Below are positions 36,501 to 47,970 of a DNA stretch of 64,000 bases, piece by piece. Source of the DNA: Hyperoodon ampullatus (taxonomy: Eukaryota > Chordata > Mammalia > Artiodactyla > Ziphiidae); NCBI GenBank assembly GCA_949752795.1, contig OX457060.1, positions 3,587,454-3,651,453 of the forward strand, written 5' to 3'. Under the pieces are notes generated by a model that was given only the letters and a program-made list of their open reading frames with translations, searched no databases and was not told the DNA's origin. Made by a program: the position numbers and the translations under genes. Position 1 is the first letter of the stretch; each line of letters begins with the position of its first letter.

Positions 36501-38011
36501 GAATTAACAGTTTTAAAAAAAAGCAACTTTTTTTGGGGGGGGGTTAAGACATTACAAGATGATTATACAAAGTTCAAGCTGTAGTACAAAGAAGAAAAAA
36601 ATCCCACCATCACCCGAGATCCCACCATTCAGAAGCATTTAGTGAACATCATTTCAGATATCTGCTTTCTTACAGACTAAAAGAGAAAGAAATGAAAAGA
36701 AACACAAACATTAAATGCATTATTTGAAGTAGGAAGTGCGTTGTGAGAGTATAGTAAGGGAGGTTGGGGTGAGGGAGAGATACTGCCAGATGTAAACTTG
36801 AGAGAAGGCACAGATCAGCATTTCCAGGGAGGGGAGGAAAGAAAGGACAGAGACAGGCAGACGTTGTTTCTAATCAGGCCAGCTGTTCGTGTCATCCCCT
36901 GGCCTGCAGGCTTATGAGGGTTTTTATTCCCTGCCACTGCCCTTTGTGATCAGTCAGAAAAATGTGTGTTTACTTTGTGTACGATACTCTGGTAGTTGTG
37001 GGAGTACTTGTGTTCTTTGAGAAGCCACTTTGTAGATCTTAAACCTACTTTTTAATCTTTAAACTTGAGCTCTAGGGATAGACCACTGGGGAGTAAAGGC
37101 ACTCCTGTATGTCTTTTACCCACATTCACCCGTTGTTTATATTTTGCCTGTTTGCTCTATCATTTTCTCTCTGTATGCACATATTTTTCTGAAACATTTG
37201 AGAGTAAATTGGAGATTGTGCCTCCTTTATCTCTTAAATCCTTCATTGTATGTTTTCTAAGAACAAGGACATTCTTATATAAACAGAGTACAGTAATTGG
37301 GAAACTTAATATTGATTCATCAGTATTATTCTTATTCATGGTCCTTATTTATATTTCATCAAATGATCCTAATAACGGCCTTTATAGTTATCCTCCCTCC
37401 CCGCCCTCCGCCCCCGCCCCAGTCCAGGATTAAGTACTGCCTTTAGTTGTCATATATCTTTAATCTTTAATCTCCTTCAATCTGGAGCATTTCCTCAATT
37501 TCTCTTTGTCTTGTGTGACTTTTGATATTTTTTAAAACAGCTTTATTGAGGTATAATTTACAAAGCATAAAATCCATCCATTGTAAACATACATTTCAAC
37601 GATTTTTAAGAAACTTATGCAACCATCACCACAGTCTACAATTTAAAATCTTTCCCTCCAAAAAAATCCTTCCTGCCTGTTTTCAATCAATTCCTACCCA
37701 GCCCTAGGTAGCCACTGATCAGCTTTCTGCCTCTACAGTTTTATCATCTCTCTTCACTTAACATAATGTTTTTGAGGTTCATTCATATTGTACTGTGTAT
37801 CAGTGGTTTGTTTTTATTGCTGAATAATAATATATAGATATACCATATTTTGTTTATCCATCCACTAGTTGATGGACATTTGGGTAGTTTTTACACTTTG
37901 AATATCATAAATAATGCTGCTATGGACATTTGTATATAACTCATTGTGTGGACATAGGTTTTCATAGCCCTTGAGTAGATTCCTAAGAGTGAAATTGTTG
38001 GATCAAATTAT

Positions 38012-38552
38012 TGAACCCAAGTTCTTGTGCCCAGTGCACAGTGAAGCCAAACAAACGGAAATGTCGGAGATTGCAGCGGAGAAAAGTTTATTGTAGGGCC
38101 CAGCAAAGACCTGAACTCCTCCAGTGGGTTTCAGGGAGGAGTTTTTAAGGGGAAGGTGAGGGAGGGGGGAGTAGGAAGGGGTGTGTGTCTGATTGCTTGG
38201 TGGTGAGGTAGCAGGTGGTGCTTCAGGAATCTCAGTCATCAGCCTTCCGGTTCCAACCAGTCTGGGGTCCACATGCTTGTGCTCAGGGGGCCTGTGTTCC
38301 TGTAGAAGAACTCAGAGATATGTATCAAATTGTTACGTACATCCTCTGAGGAGGAACCAGGCCTAGACCCCATGCTGCACTATTATTTCTTTCTGCATTC
38401 CCTCAATCCCCTAATTAGTAACTATTTCAGTCTGTTCTTTGGAACTCAGGGAAGGTCTAGGAGGCTAAAACCTGTTTCCTACAAACAAGAAATGGGGGAC
38501 ACAGAAAGTCTTTTGTATTTGGGAGGGCCTCACAGGGTCCTGCTCGGTTTCA
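38012..38552 (-). mobile_element. Solo LTR (class I ERV-like), antisense
   Basis: 541 bases, TG...CA, flanked by a perfect 4-bp duplication TTAT (38008-38011 and 38553-38556). It interrupts otherwise continuous L1 sequence. On the minus strand it carries AATAAA near 38092, a poly(A) signal. The 4-bp duplication is typical of gamma-like ERVs. I cannot name the family. Confidence 0.7.
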
Positions 38553-38804
38553 TTATAAGTTTATGTATAACTTTTTAAGAAACTGCCAAATTTTTTCCCA
38601 AAGTGACTGTACCCTTTTATATTACCACAAGCAGTGTAATTGAGGGTTTCAGGTTCTCCCCATCCTTGTTGACACGTAGCATCGTCAATCTTTTCCATTA
38701 TAGCCATTTCAGCGGTAAGTAGTGGTATCTCTCTGTGGTTTTAATTTGCATATTCCATCTGACTAATCCTGTTGAGTATCTTTTTATGTACATGGTAGTC
38801 ATTT

Positions 38805-39016
38805 TTTTTTTTTTTTTTTTTTTGTGGTACGTGGGCTTCTCACTGTTGGTGGCCTCTCCCTTTGCGGAGCACAGGCTCTGGATGCGCAGGCTCAGCGGCC
38901 ATGGCTCACGGGCCCAGCTGCTCCGCGACATGTGGGATCTTCCCGGACCGGGGCACGAACCCGTGTCCCCTGCATCGGCAGGCGGACTCTCAACCACTGC
39001 GCCACCAGGGAAGCCC
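38805..39016 (-). mobile_element. CHR-type SINE, short form, antisense
   Basis: T tail then 'gtggtacgtgggcttctcactg'. 14-bp target-site duplication catggtagtcattt at 38791-38804 and 39017-39030. Confidence 0.92.
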
Positions 39017-39180
39017 CATGGTAGTCATTTGTATATCTTCTTTGCTGAAATGTTTGTTCAGATCTTTTGCTCATTTTATAATTGGATTTTGGGTAAGAGT
39101 TCTTTATATATTCAGGATACAAGTCCTCTATCAGATATATGATTTTCAAATATGTTTTTACTAGTCTGTGGCTTTTTATT

Positions 39181-39534
39181 ATTTTTTTTTACAATTAATT
39201 ATCATTTATGTTTGGCTGTGTTGGGTCTTCATTGCTGCGTGTGGGCTTTCTCTAGTTTCAGGGAGCGGGGGCTACTCTTCATTGCGGTGCACAGGCTTCT
39301 CATTGCGGTGGCTTCTCTTGTTGCGGAGCATGGGCTCTAGGCACACGGGCTTCAGCAGTTGTGGCATGTGTGCTCAGTAGTTGTAGCTCGCGGGCTCTAG
39401 AGCGCAGGCTTAATAGTTGTGGCACACGGGCTTAGTTGCTACATGGTGTGTGGGATCTTCCCAGACCAGGGCTCAAACCTGTGTCCCCTGCATTGGCAGG
39501 CAGCTTCTTAACCACTGCACCACCAGGGAAGTCC
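39181..39534 (-). mobile_element. CHR-type SINE, long form, antisense
   Basis: Body 'tttggctgtgttgggtcttcattgctgcgtg' to 'ccaccagggaagtcc'. Target-site duplication ctgtggctttttatt at 39166-39180 and 39535-39549. Confidence 0.92.
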
Positions 39535-39690
39535 CTGTGGCTTTTTATTTCTTAATGGTGGCGTTTTAAGTGCAAAAGTTTTAAATCTTAAAGTCCAGTT
39601 TATCAGTTTTTTTCTTTTGTAGATCATGCTTTTATTGTTATATAAGAACTGTGCCCAATACAAAGTCATGAAGATTTTGTCTAGTGGTTT

Positions 39691-40409
39691 TGTTACCAAC
39701 CAGGGTTCTTGGCCTCCTTAATCAATAGAAATTGGTCAGAGGCCAGACAAGAAATTCAGGCAAGGCTTTATTGGGGCCCCTGCTGCAGCAGGAGGGAGCG
39801 AGAACAAACAACAGGTTTCCTTGCTTGCTTGCTCACTGGGTGGGGTGCAGGCAAGCTTTTTCACTACATGGGGTGAGGGTAGGGGTGTGTCCGCGAGTCG
39901 GGCTGGAGTGGTGGATTAGGGTGGTCTGCCTACCCCTTAGGTGGTGTGCTGTGCAGGGGGCATGTGCAGTGCCCTGCTTTAGCTCCGGGCTCTTCAAAAG
40001 TGGCAGTTGCGTTTTTTGGTCTCTTTGTATCTTTTGTCCAGAATTTGCCCTGATTGCACCTGCATGCAGTTATTTTATTTTTATTTTTTTTATTTTTGTG
40101 GTACGCGGGCCTCTCACTGTTGTGGCCTCTCCCTTTGTGGAGCACAGGATCTGGACGCGCAGGCTCAGCGGCCATGGCTTAGGGGCCCAGCCGCTCCGCA
40201 GCATGTGGGATCTTCCCGGACCGGGGCACGAACCCGTGTCCCCTGCATTGGCAGGTGGACTCTCAACCACTGCGCCACCAGGGAAGCCCTGCATGCAGTT
40301 ATTTTTAGTCCCATGTAGTTTCCTTGTATTTTGTTGCTCTAGGAGAGGTGTGTCCAGGTGCAAGCACTGCAGCACTGCAGCAAAGGGTCCCAGCTCCCAG
40401 CCTGTCTCA
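39691..40409 (-). mobile_element. Second solo LTR (class I ERV-like), antisense, with nested SINE
   Basis: Starts TGTTACCAACC and ends CTGTCTCA inside the old L1, with gttt / tttt as a weak 4-bp duplication. 'aaggctttattgggg' gives a minus-strand poly(A) signal near 39764. The layout resembles the LTR at 38012, but the sequences are different. The 242-codon frame at 39732-40460 is a chance reading of this LTR plus the SINE. Confidence 0.6.
40077..40288 (-). mobile_element. CHR-type SINE, short form, antisense, inside an LTR
   Basis: 'gtggtacgcgggcctctcactgttgtgg' to 'caccagggaagcc'. 17-bp target-site duplication ctgcatgcagttatttt at 40060-40076 and 40289-40305. Confidence 0.92.
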
Positions 40410-40794
40410 TTTTTTTTCATGGGGTTTTATAGTTTTTTGGCCTTCATATTAGGTCTGTGATCCCTTTTGAGTTAATTTTTGAGTATGGTGTGAGGTCAGG
40501 GTCCAAATTCATCCTTGTCCCACCACCATTAACTGACACGGCTATTCTTTCCCTACTGAATGGTCCTGGCACTTCGGTGGAAAGAAAATCAAGTGACCAT
40601 AAATATAAGGGTTTATTTCTGGACTCAGGTTTTTTCCATTGATGTATATGCTTATCCTTACATCAGACGCACACTTTCTCTTCTGATAGTCTTATAATGT
40701 TTATGTTGGTACATTTGATTTCCCACAGGTCCCTTAGCTTCTGTTCTTTTTTCCTTTTTTTTTTTTTTTTTTTGCTGTTCCTCAAAGTTGTGGA

Positions 40795-41310
40795 CTTAAA
40801 CTGTTCACAAACTAAAAGTTGTGTCAACTTAAAAAAAAATGCACAATGTGAGAACTGTGAGTTAAACTTGGGGCCAAATGAGGACTGCAGCTTGGGAGAC
40901 AGCATCCCAGATAGCTCTGAGAAACTGCTCCAAAGAGGTAGGAGGGAAGGTCTGTATATATGTGATTTTGGTGAAGGGGGAAAACATGTAATCAAGCACA
41001 TATTTTTTGTAGAAGTTTTCTGCTAGTCTCATGAAAGTTACTGCTAGTCACGAGGAGCAGATGTCACCATGAAGGATTTTAGTGTTTTTCTAGATATGAG
41101 GAGATACAAGAATTGGGCTTATAAAATTGGCTCCTGAAAATATCTAACTTTCTGAAGACCTGTTCTGCCAGTTTTTCCCAGAGCACAGAGTTCCTAATTT
41201 CAGCTCTCCACCCTGAACTCCTTTCAGTGAGGTGTTGAAAGTCAGCAGCTGCAAATGCACAAGATTTAATCCTTGTAGAGGTAGATGGCAAGTGCCAATT
41301 GTAGTTGACA
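40795..41310. repeat. Possible old LTR-like sequence
   Basis: 'gaggactgcagcttgggagacagcatcccagatagctctgagaaactgctccaaagaggtagg' reads like an LTR of a laurasiatherian ERV as I remember it. No boundaries are found, so this is a weak call. Confidence 0.3.
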
Positions 41311-41319
41311 TTTAAAAAA

Positions 41320-41523
41320 ATATATTTATTTATTTGGTTACACCAGGTCTTAGTGGTGGCAGGCAGGCTCCTTAGTTGCGGCTCGCTGGGCTCCTTAGTC
41401 GTGGCATGTGAACTCTGAGTTGCAGCATGCATGTGGGACCTAGTTCCCTGACTAGGGATCGAACCCAGGCCCCCTGCATTGGGAGCACAGAGTCTTATCC
41501 ACAGTGCCACCAGGGAAGTCCCT
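41320..41523 (-). mobile_element. CHR-type SINE (older form), antisense
   Basis: T/A-rich tail, 'caccaggtcttagtggtggcaggc...ctagttccctgactagggatcg...gccaccagggaagtcc'. The target-site duplication is not clear. Confidence 0.8.
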
Positions 41524-42009
41524 AAACTTAGACATTCTAAAATGTACAGTTCAGTGGTATTGAATACATTCATAATTTTATGCACCTATCACCATTGTCC
41601 ATCTCCATAACTTTTTTTTAAAGTGTCAGTTCTTTTTTTGTTTTTATGTTTTTTAACATCTTTATTGGAGTATAATTGCTTCACAATGTTGTGCTAGTTT
41701 GTGCTGCACAACAGAGTGAATTAGCCATATGCATACATATATCCCCATATCCCCTCCCTCTTGCATTCCCTCCCACCCTCCCTATCCCACCCCTCTAGGT
41801 GGTCACAAAGCACCGAGGTGATCTCCCTGTACTATACAGCTTCTTCCCACTAGCTAGCTATTTTACATTTGGTAGTGTATATATGTCAGTGCTATTCTCT
41901 CACTTCATCCCAGCTTACCCTTCCCCCTCCCCGTGTCCTCAAGTCCATTCTCTACGTCTGCATCTTTATTCCTGTCCTGCCCCTAGGTTCTTCAGAACCA
42001 TTTTTTTTT

Positions 42010-45000
42010 TTAGATTTCATATATATGTGTTAGCATATGGTATTTGTTTTTCTCTTTCTTACTTACTTCACTCTGTATGACAGACTCTAGGTCCATCCAC
42101 CTCACTACAAATAACTCAGTTTCGTTTCTTTTTATGGCTGAGTAATATTCCATTGTATAGATGTGCCACATCTTCTTTATCCATTCATCCATTGATGGAC
42201 ACTTAGGTTGCTTCCATATCCTGGCTATTGTAAATAGAGCTGCAATGAACATTGTGGTACATGACTCTTTGTGAATTATGGTTTTCTCAGGGTATATGCC
42301 CAGTAGTGGTATTGCTGGGTCATATGGTAGTTCTATTTTTAGTTTTTTAAGGAACCTCCATACTGTTCTCCATAGTGGCTGTATCAATTTTCATTCCCAC
42401 AAACGGTGCAGGAGGCTTCCCTTTTCTCCACACCCTCTCCAGCATTTGTTGTTTGTAGATTTTTTGATGATGGCCATTCTGACTGGTGTGAGATGATATC
42501 TCATTGTAGTTTTGATTTGCATTTCTCTAATGGTTAGTGATGTTGAGCATCCTTTCATGTGTTTGTTGGCAATCTTCTTTGGAGAAATGTCTATTTAGGT
42601 CTTCTGTGCATTTTTGGATTGGGTTTTTTGTTTTTTTTGATATTGAGCTGCATTAGCTGCTTGTATATTTTGGAGATTAGTCCTTTGTCAGTTGCTTCAT
42701 TTGCAAATATTTTCTCCCATTCTGAGGGTTGTCTTTTCATCTTGTTTATGGTTTCCTTTGCAGGGCAAAAGCTTTTAAGTTTCATTAGGTCCCATTTGTT
42801 TATTTTTGTTTTTATTTCCATTTCTCTAGGAGGTGGGTCAAAAAGGATCTTGCTGTGATTTATGTCATAGAGTGTTCTGCCTATGTTTTCCTCTAAGAAT
42901 TTTAGAGTGTCTGGCCTTAAATTTAGGTTTTTAATCCATTTTGAGTTTATTTTTGTGTATGGTGTTAGGAAGTGTTCTAATTTCATTCTTTTACATGTAG
43001 CTTTCCAGTTTTCCCAGCACCACTTATTGAAGAGGCTGTCTTTTCTCCATTTTAGACTCTTGCCTCCTTGATCAAAGATAAGGTGACCATATGTGCATGG
43101 TTTTATCTCTGGGCTTTCTATCCTGTTCCATTGATCTATATTTCTGTTTTTGTGCCAGTACCATACTGTCTTGATTACTGTAGCATTGTAGTATAGTCTG
43201 AAGTCAGGGAGCCTGATTCCTCCAGCTCCGTTTTTCTTTCTCAAGATTGCTTTGGCTATTTGGGATCTTTTGTGTTTCCATATAAATTGTGAAATTTTTT
43301 GTTCTAGTTCTGTGAAAAATGCCAGTAGTAGTTTGATAGGGATTGCATTGAATCTGTAGGTTGCTTTGGGTAGTATGGTCATTTTCACAATGTTGATTCT
43401 TCCAATCCAAGAACATGGTATATCTCTCCATCTGTTTGTACCATCTTTAATTTCTTTGATCAGTGCCTTATAGTTTTCTGCATACAGATTTTTTGTCTCC
43501 TTAGGTAGGTTTTTTTTTTTTTTTTTGTATGTGGGCCTCTCACTGTTGTGGCCTCTCCCGTTGCGGAGCACGGGCTCCGGACGTGCAGGCTCAACGGCCA
43601 TGGCTCACAGGCCCAGCCGCTCCGCGGCATGTGGGATCTTCCCAGACTGGGGCACGAACCCGTGTCCCCTGCATCGGCAGGCGGACTCTCAACCACTGCG
43701 CCACCAGGGAAGCCCCTCCTTAGGTAGGTTTATTCCTGGGTATTTTATTCTTTTTGTTGCAGTGGTAAATGGGATTGTTTCCTTAATTTCTCTTTCAGAT
43801 TTTTCATCATTAGTGTATAGGAATGCAAGAGATTTCTGTGCATTAATTTTGTATCTTGCTACTTTACCAAATTCATTGATCAGCTCTAGTAGTTTTCTGG
43901 TAGCATCTTTAGGATTCTCTATGGGTAATATCATGTCATCTGCAAACAGTGACAGTTTTACTTCTTCTTTTCTGATTTGGATTCCTTTTATTTCTTTTTC
44001 TTCTCTGATTTCTGTGGCTAAAACTTCTAAAACTGTGTTGAATAGTAGTGGTGAGAGTGGGCACCCTTGTCTTGTTCCTGATCTTAGAGGAAATGGTTTC
44101 AGTTTTTCACCATTGAGGACGATGTTGGCTGTGGGTTTGTCTTAAATGGCCTTTATTATGTTGAGGTACGTTCCCTCTATGCCTACTTCTGGAGAGTTTT
44201 TATCATAAGTGGGTGTTGAATTTTGTTGAAAGCTTTTTCTGAATTATTGAGGTTGTCATATGGTTTTTATCCTTCAATTTTTTAATATGGTGTATCACAT
44301 TGATTGATTTGCATGTATTGAAGAATCCTTGCATTCCTGGGATAAACCCCACTAGATCATGGTGTATGACCTTTTTAATGTGCTGTTGGATTCTGTTTGC
44401 TAGTATTTTGTTGAGTATTTTTGCATCTATGTTTATCAGTGATATTGGCCTGTAGTTTTCTTTTCTTGTGACGTCTTTGTCTGGTTTTAGTATCAGGGTG
44501 ATGGTGGCCTCGTAGAATGAGTTTGGGAGTGGTCCTCCCTCTACTATATTTTGGAGGAGTTTGAGAAGTATAGGTGTTAGCTCTTCTCTAAATGTTTGAC
44601 AGAATTCGCCAGTGAAGCCATCTGGTCCTGGGCTTTTGTTTGTTGGAAGATTTTTAATCACAGTTTCAATTTCAGTGCCTGTGATTGGTCTGTTTATATT
44701 TTCTATTTCTTCCTGGTTCAGTCTCAGAAGGTTGTACTTTTCTAAGAATTTGTCGATTTCTTCCAGGTTGTCCATTTTATTGGCATATAATTGCTTGTAG
44801 TAATCTCTTATGATCCTTTGTATTTCTGCAGTGTCATTTGTTACTTTACCTTTTTCATTTCTAATTATGTTGACTTGAGTCTTCTCCCTTTTTTTCTTGA
44901 TGAGTCTGGCTAATGGTTTATCAATTTTGTTTATCTTCTCAAAGAACCAACTTTCAGTTTTATTGATCTTTGCTATTGTTTCCTTCATTTCTTTTTCATT

Positions 45001-45952
45001 TATTTCTGATCTGATCTTTATGATTTCTTTCCTTCTGCTAACTTACAGGTTTTTTTGTTTTTGTTTCTCTAATTGCTTTAGATGTAAGGTTAGCTTGTTT
45101 ATTTGAGATGTTTCTTGTTTCTTGAGGTAGGATTGTATTGCTATAAACTTCCCTCTTAGAACTGCTTTTGCTGCAGCCCATAGCTTTTGGTTTGTTGTGT
45201 TTCCATTGTCATTTGTTTCTAGGTATTTTTTGTTTCTAGGTTTTTTCCCTGTAATTGATATCTAGTCTTATAGTGTTGTGGTTGGAAAAGATACTTGATA
45301 CGATTTCAGTTTTCTTAAATTTACCGAGGCTTGATTTGTGACCCAAGATAGGTCTATCCTGGAGAATGTTCAATGAGCACTTGAGAAGAAAGTGTATTCT
45401 GTTGTTTTTGGATGGAATGTCTTATAAATATCAATTAAGTCTATCTTGTTTAATGTGTCATTTAAAGCTTGTGTTTCCTTATTTATTTTCATTTTGAATG
45501 ATCTGTCCATTGGTGAAAGTGTGGTGTTAACGTCCCCTACTATGGCTGTGTTACTGTCAGTTTCCCCTTTTATGGATGTTAGCATTTGCCCTGTGTATTG
45601 AGTTGCTCCTATATTGGGTGCATAAATATTTACAATTGTTATATCTTCTTCTTGTATTGATCCGTTGATCATTATGTAGTGTCCTTCTTTGTCTCTTTAT
45701 TTTAAAGTCTATTTTGTCTGATATGAGAATTGCTACGCCAGCTTTCTTTTGATTTCCATTTGCATGGGATGTGTTTTTCCATGCCCTCACTTTCAGTCTG
45801 TATGTGTCCCTAGGTCTGAAGTGGGTCTCTTGTAGGCAGCATATATATGGGTCTTTTTTTTGTATCCATTCAGCCAGTCTATGTCTCTTGGTTGCAGCAT
45901 TTAATCCATTTATATTTAAAGTAGTTATTGATATGTATGTTCCTATTACCAT
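42010..45952 (-). pseudogene. L1 ORF2 (endonuclease/reverse transcriptase), broken
   Basis: The original product nicks target DNA and copies L1 RNA. The minus-strand N-terminus at 45952 opens the endonuclease domain, with 'TLNINGLN' and 'LQETHF'. The frame shifts near 45720 and continues at 45672-45370. The reverse-transcriptase fingers lie in 44988-44203 ([16 protein letters not shown]). The catalytic FADD motif is intact at 43935-43946. The C-terminal part is in 43601-42591 and 42387-42010 and ends 'THIYEI'. A SINE at 43513-43715 with its 16-bp duplication, plus several frameshifts, disable it. Without the SINE its length is near the usual ~1,270 codons. Confidence 0.9.
43513..43715 (-). 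mobile_element. CHR-type SINE, short form, inside L1 ORF2
   Basis: 'gtatgtgggcctctcactgttgtggcctctcccgttgcgg' to 'caccagggaagcc'. 16-bp target-site duplication ctccttaggtaggttt at 43497-43512 and 43716-43731. It must be younger than the L1. Confidence 0.93.
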
Positions 45953-46009
45953 TTTCTTAATTGTTTTGGGTTTGTTACTGTAGATCTTTCCCTCTCTTGT
46001 TCTTCCTGC

Positions 46010-46832
46010 CTAGAGAAGTTCCTTTAGCATTTGTTGTAAAGCTGGTTTGGTGGTGCTGAATTCTCTTACCTTTTGCTTGTCTGTAAAGGTTTTAACTTCT
46101 CCGTCGAATCTGAATGAGATCCTTGCTGGGCAGAGTAATCTTGCTTGTAGGTTTTTCCCTTCCATCACTTTAAATATGTCCTGCCACTCCCTTCTTCGTT
46201 GTGGAGTTTCTGCTGAAAAATCAGCTGTTAACCTTATGGATATTCCCTTGTATGTTACTTGTTGTTTTTCCCTTGCTGCTTTTAATATTTTTTCTTTGTA
46301 TTCAGATTTTGATAGTTTCATTAATATGTGTCTCGGTGTGTTTCTCTTTGGGTTTATCCTGTATGGGACTCTCTGCTTCCTGGACTTGTTTGACTGTTTC
46401 CTTCCCCATGTTAGGGAAGTTTTCGACTATAATCTCTTGAAATATTTTCTCAGACTCTTTCTTTTTCTATTCTTCTTCTGGGACTGTTATAATTCGAATG
46501 TTGGTGTGTTTAATGTTGTCCCAGAGGTCTCTGAGACTATCCTTAATTCTTTTCATTATTTTTTCTTTATTCTGCTCCTTGGCAGTTCTTTCCACTATTG
46601 TATCTTGCAGGTCACTTATCCGGTCTTCTGCCTCAGTTATTTTGCTATTGATTCCTTCTAGAGTATTATTAATTTCAGTTATTGTGTTCATGACTGTTTG
46701 TTTGCTCTTTAGTTCTTCTAGATCCTTGTTAAACATTTCTTGTATTTTCTTCATTCTGTTCCCGAGATTTTTGAACATCTTTACTGTCATTATTTTCAAT
46801 TCATTTTCAGGTAGGTTGCCTATTGTCTTCAT
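46010..46832 (-). pseudogene. L1 ORF1 (RNA-binding chaperone), broken
   Basis: The original product is a coiled-coil trimer that binds L1 RNA. From the ATG at 46830-46832 the first 121 codons include a heptad-like region rich in Lys, Glu, Ile and Asn. They end at a TAG where the family has a Glu codon after PEEE. The same frame then continues until a small indel near 46315-46325 moves it to the frame of 46321-46010, which holds the conserved C-terminal domain (ISIRLTADFSAETPQ, FRFDGE). So it has one nonsense change and one frameshift. The stop lies about 57 bases before ORF2. Confidence 0.85.
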
Positions 46833-47970
46833 TTATTTGGTTTTTTAAGTTTTTACCTTGCTCCTTTGTCTGTAATGTATTTTTTGGTTGTTTCATTTTT
46901 GTTTTTTCTTTTTGGATAGCTGGGGCGGTATTCCTATCTTACTGGTTGTTTGGCTTTAGGCATCTAGCACTGGAGTTTGCAGGCAGTTGGATAGATCTGG
47001 GTCTTGGTGCTGAGATTAATACCTCCAGGAGACCTCACTCCGATTAATATTCGCTGGGGTCTGAGGTTCTCTGTTGTCCAGCAGTTTGGACTCAGAGCTC
47101 CCACCACAGGAGCTCGGGCCCAGCCTCTGGCCTGGGAACCAAGATCCTGCAAGCTGTGTGGTGTGGCAAAAAAAAAAAAAAAAAGAAAAAAAAAAGAGAA
47201 AAGGAGCAGTAGAATATCAAAGAATAAAAAACAAAATAAAATTAGAAAGATAAAAAATATATTAGGAAAAATAAAAATATAATTGAAACAACTGCAACAA
47301 GGTAGAATAAAACCACAATAGAAAAAAGAGAAAAAAAGTGGGAGCATGAGGGGAACAAGCCAAAAGGAGAGAACAGTAACAAAGTATGAAGAATAAAATA
47401 AAATTGGAAAATAAAAAATGTATTAGGAAAAATAAAAATATAAATTAATCAACAACTGTGAATCAACAAGGTAAAACAGAACCCCAGTCTAAAAGAGGAA
47501 AAAAGAAAAAGAACAAGCCTTGGCTCTGGGGTCGGAGTTTAGGAGGGGTGGAACTTCAGCAGGGGTGGAGTTTAGGAGGGGTGGAACTTAGGCAGGTGCG
47601 GGGGTTTAGGGTGGGGTGTAACCTAGGCCGGTGGGGGGGGTGACGTCTGAGCATGGGGCGGGGCCTTTGCTTAGGACCCTGTCGCTGGGTTTCCTCCCAT
47701 CCCCTTAGGTGTCCGTGGTCCTCCACTGGTGCCTAGTAGGTGCCCTAGTTGTGCAGAGACACGAATTCTGCATCCTCCTTGTCTGCCATCTTGACTCCCG
47801 CCTCTGCTGAGTACTTTCTTGCTTCAGTTTCTGACGTATCCGTTGCCCCCAGGCCATCGGGTGGGCTGGTTCCTGACTGGCGTGCACACTCTGTGCTGGT
47901 GGTAGCCTGGAATTCCGCACCTGGAGAAACTTTTCGGCTAGTGGGGCAGCCGTATGGAGGTGAACAGGGG
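46833..47970 (-). promoter_or_regulatory. L1 5'UTR (internal promoter region)
   Basis: About 1.1 kb upstream of ORF1 on the minus strand, GC-rich at its outer end (47530-47970) and A-rich inside (47165-47515 on +). Two similar A-rich units (from about 47221 and from about 47390, offset ~170) form an internal tandem duplication. A G-rich array on + at about 47525-47640 repeats 'aggaggggtgga'. L1 5'UTRs drive full-length L1 RNA, and some drive antisense RNA. Activity here is unknown. Confidence 0.7.

Larger units (their letters stand above)
37535..40780 (-). mobile_element. Old L1, antisense, with nested LTRs and SINEs
   Basis: Starts 'aaaacagctttattgaggtataatttac' and can be followed through 'gctgaataataatatatag', 'ttcttaatggtggcg' and 'ccatttgacc'-like ORF2 text as far as about 40730. 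It is interrupted by an LTR (38012-38552), two SINEs (38805-39016 and 39181-39534) and a second LTR (39691-40409). The 5' limit is uncertain. Confidence 0.75.
41617..47970 (-). mobile_element. Full-length L1 LINE, antisense, in PCCB intron 5
   Basis: 6.35 kb with an 18-bp perfect target-site duplication, ccatctccataacttttt, at 41599-41616 and 47971-47988. It has all parts in order on the minus strand: 5'UTR (about 46833-47970), ORF1 (46010-46832), a short spacer, ORF2 (42010-45952), 3'UTR and T/A tail (41617-42009). A SINE lies in ORF2. Both ORFs are broken, so it cannot move by itself. It is the largest single insertion in the window. Confidence 0.93.

Noticed and set aside
39732..40460. 242-codon frame on the + strand in intron 5
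   Set aside because: It crosses an antisense LTR and an antisense SINE. The SINE-derived middle ([26 protein letters not shown]) recurs in many other frames of the window.
42591..43601. Longest open frame (336 codons, minus strand), a possible gene
   Set aside because: It is the C-terminal part of L1 ORF2 read through the tail of a nested SINE.
47041..47183. SINE in the L1 5'UTR ending in an A-run ('gggaaccaagatcctgcaagctgtgtggtgtggc')
   Set aside because: It resembles a SINE tail, but no head or target-site duplication is visible, so I left it as part of the L1 5'UTR.
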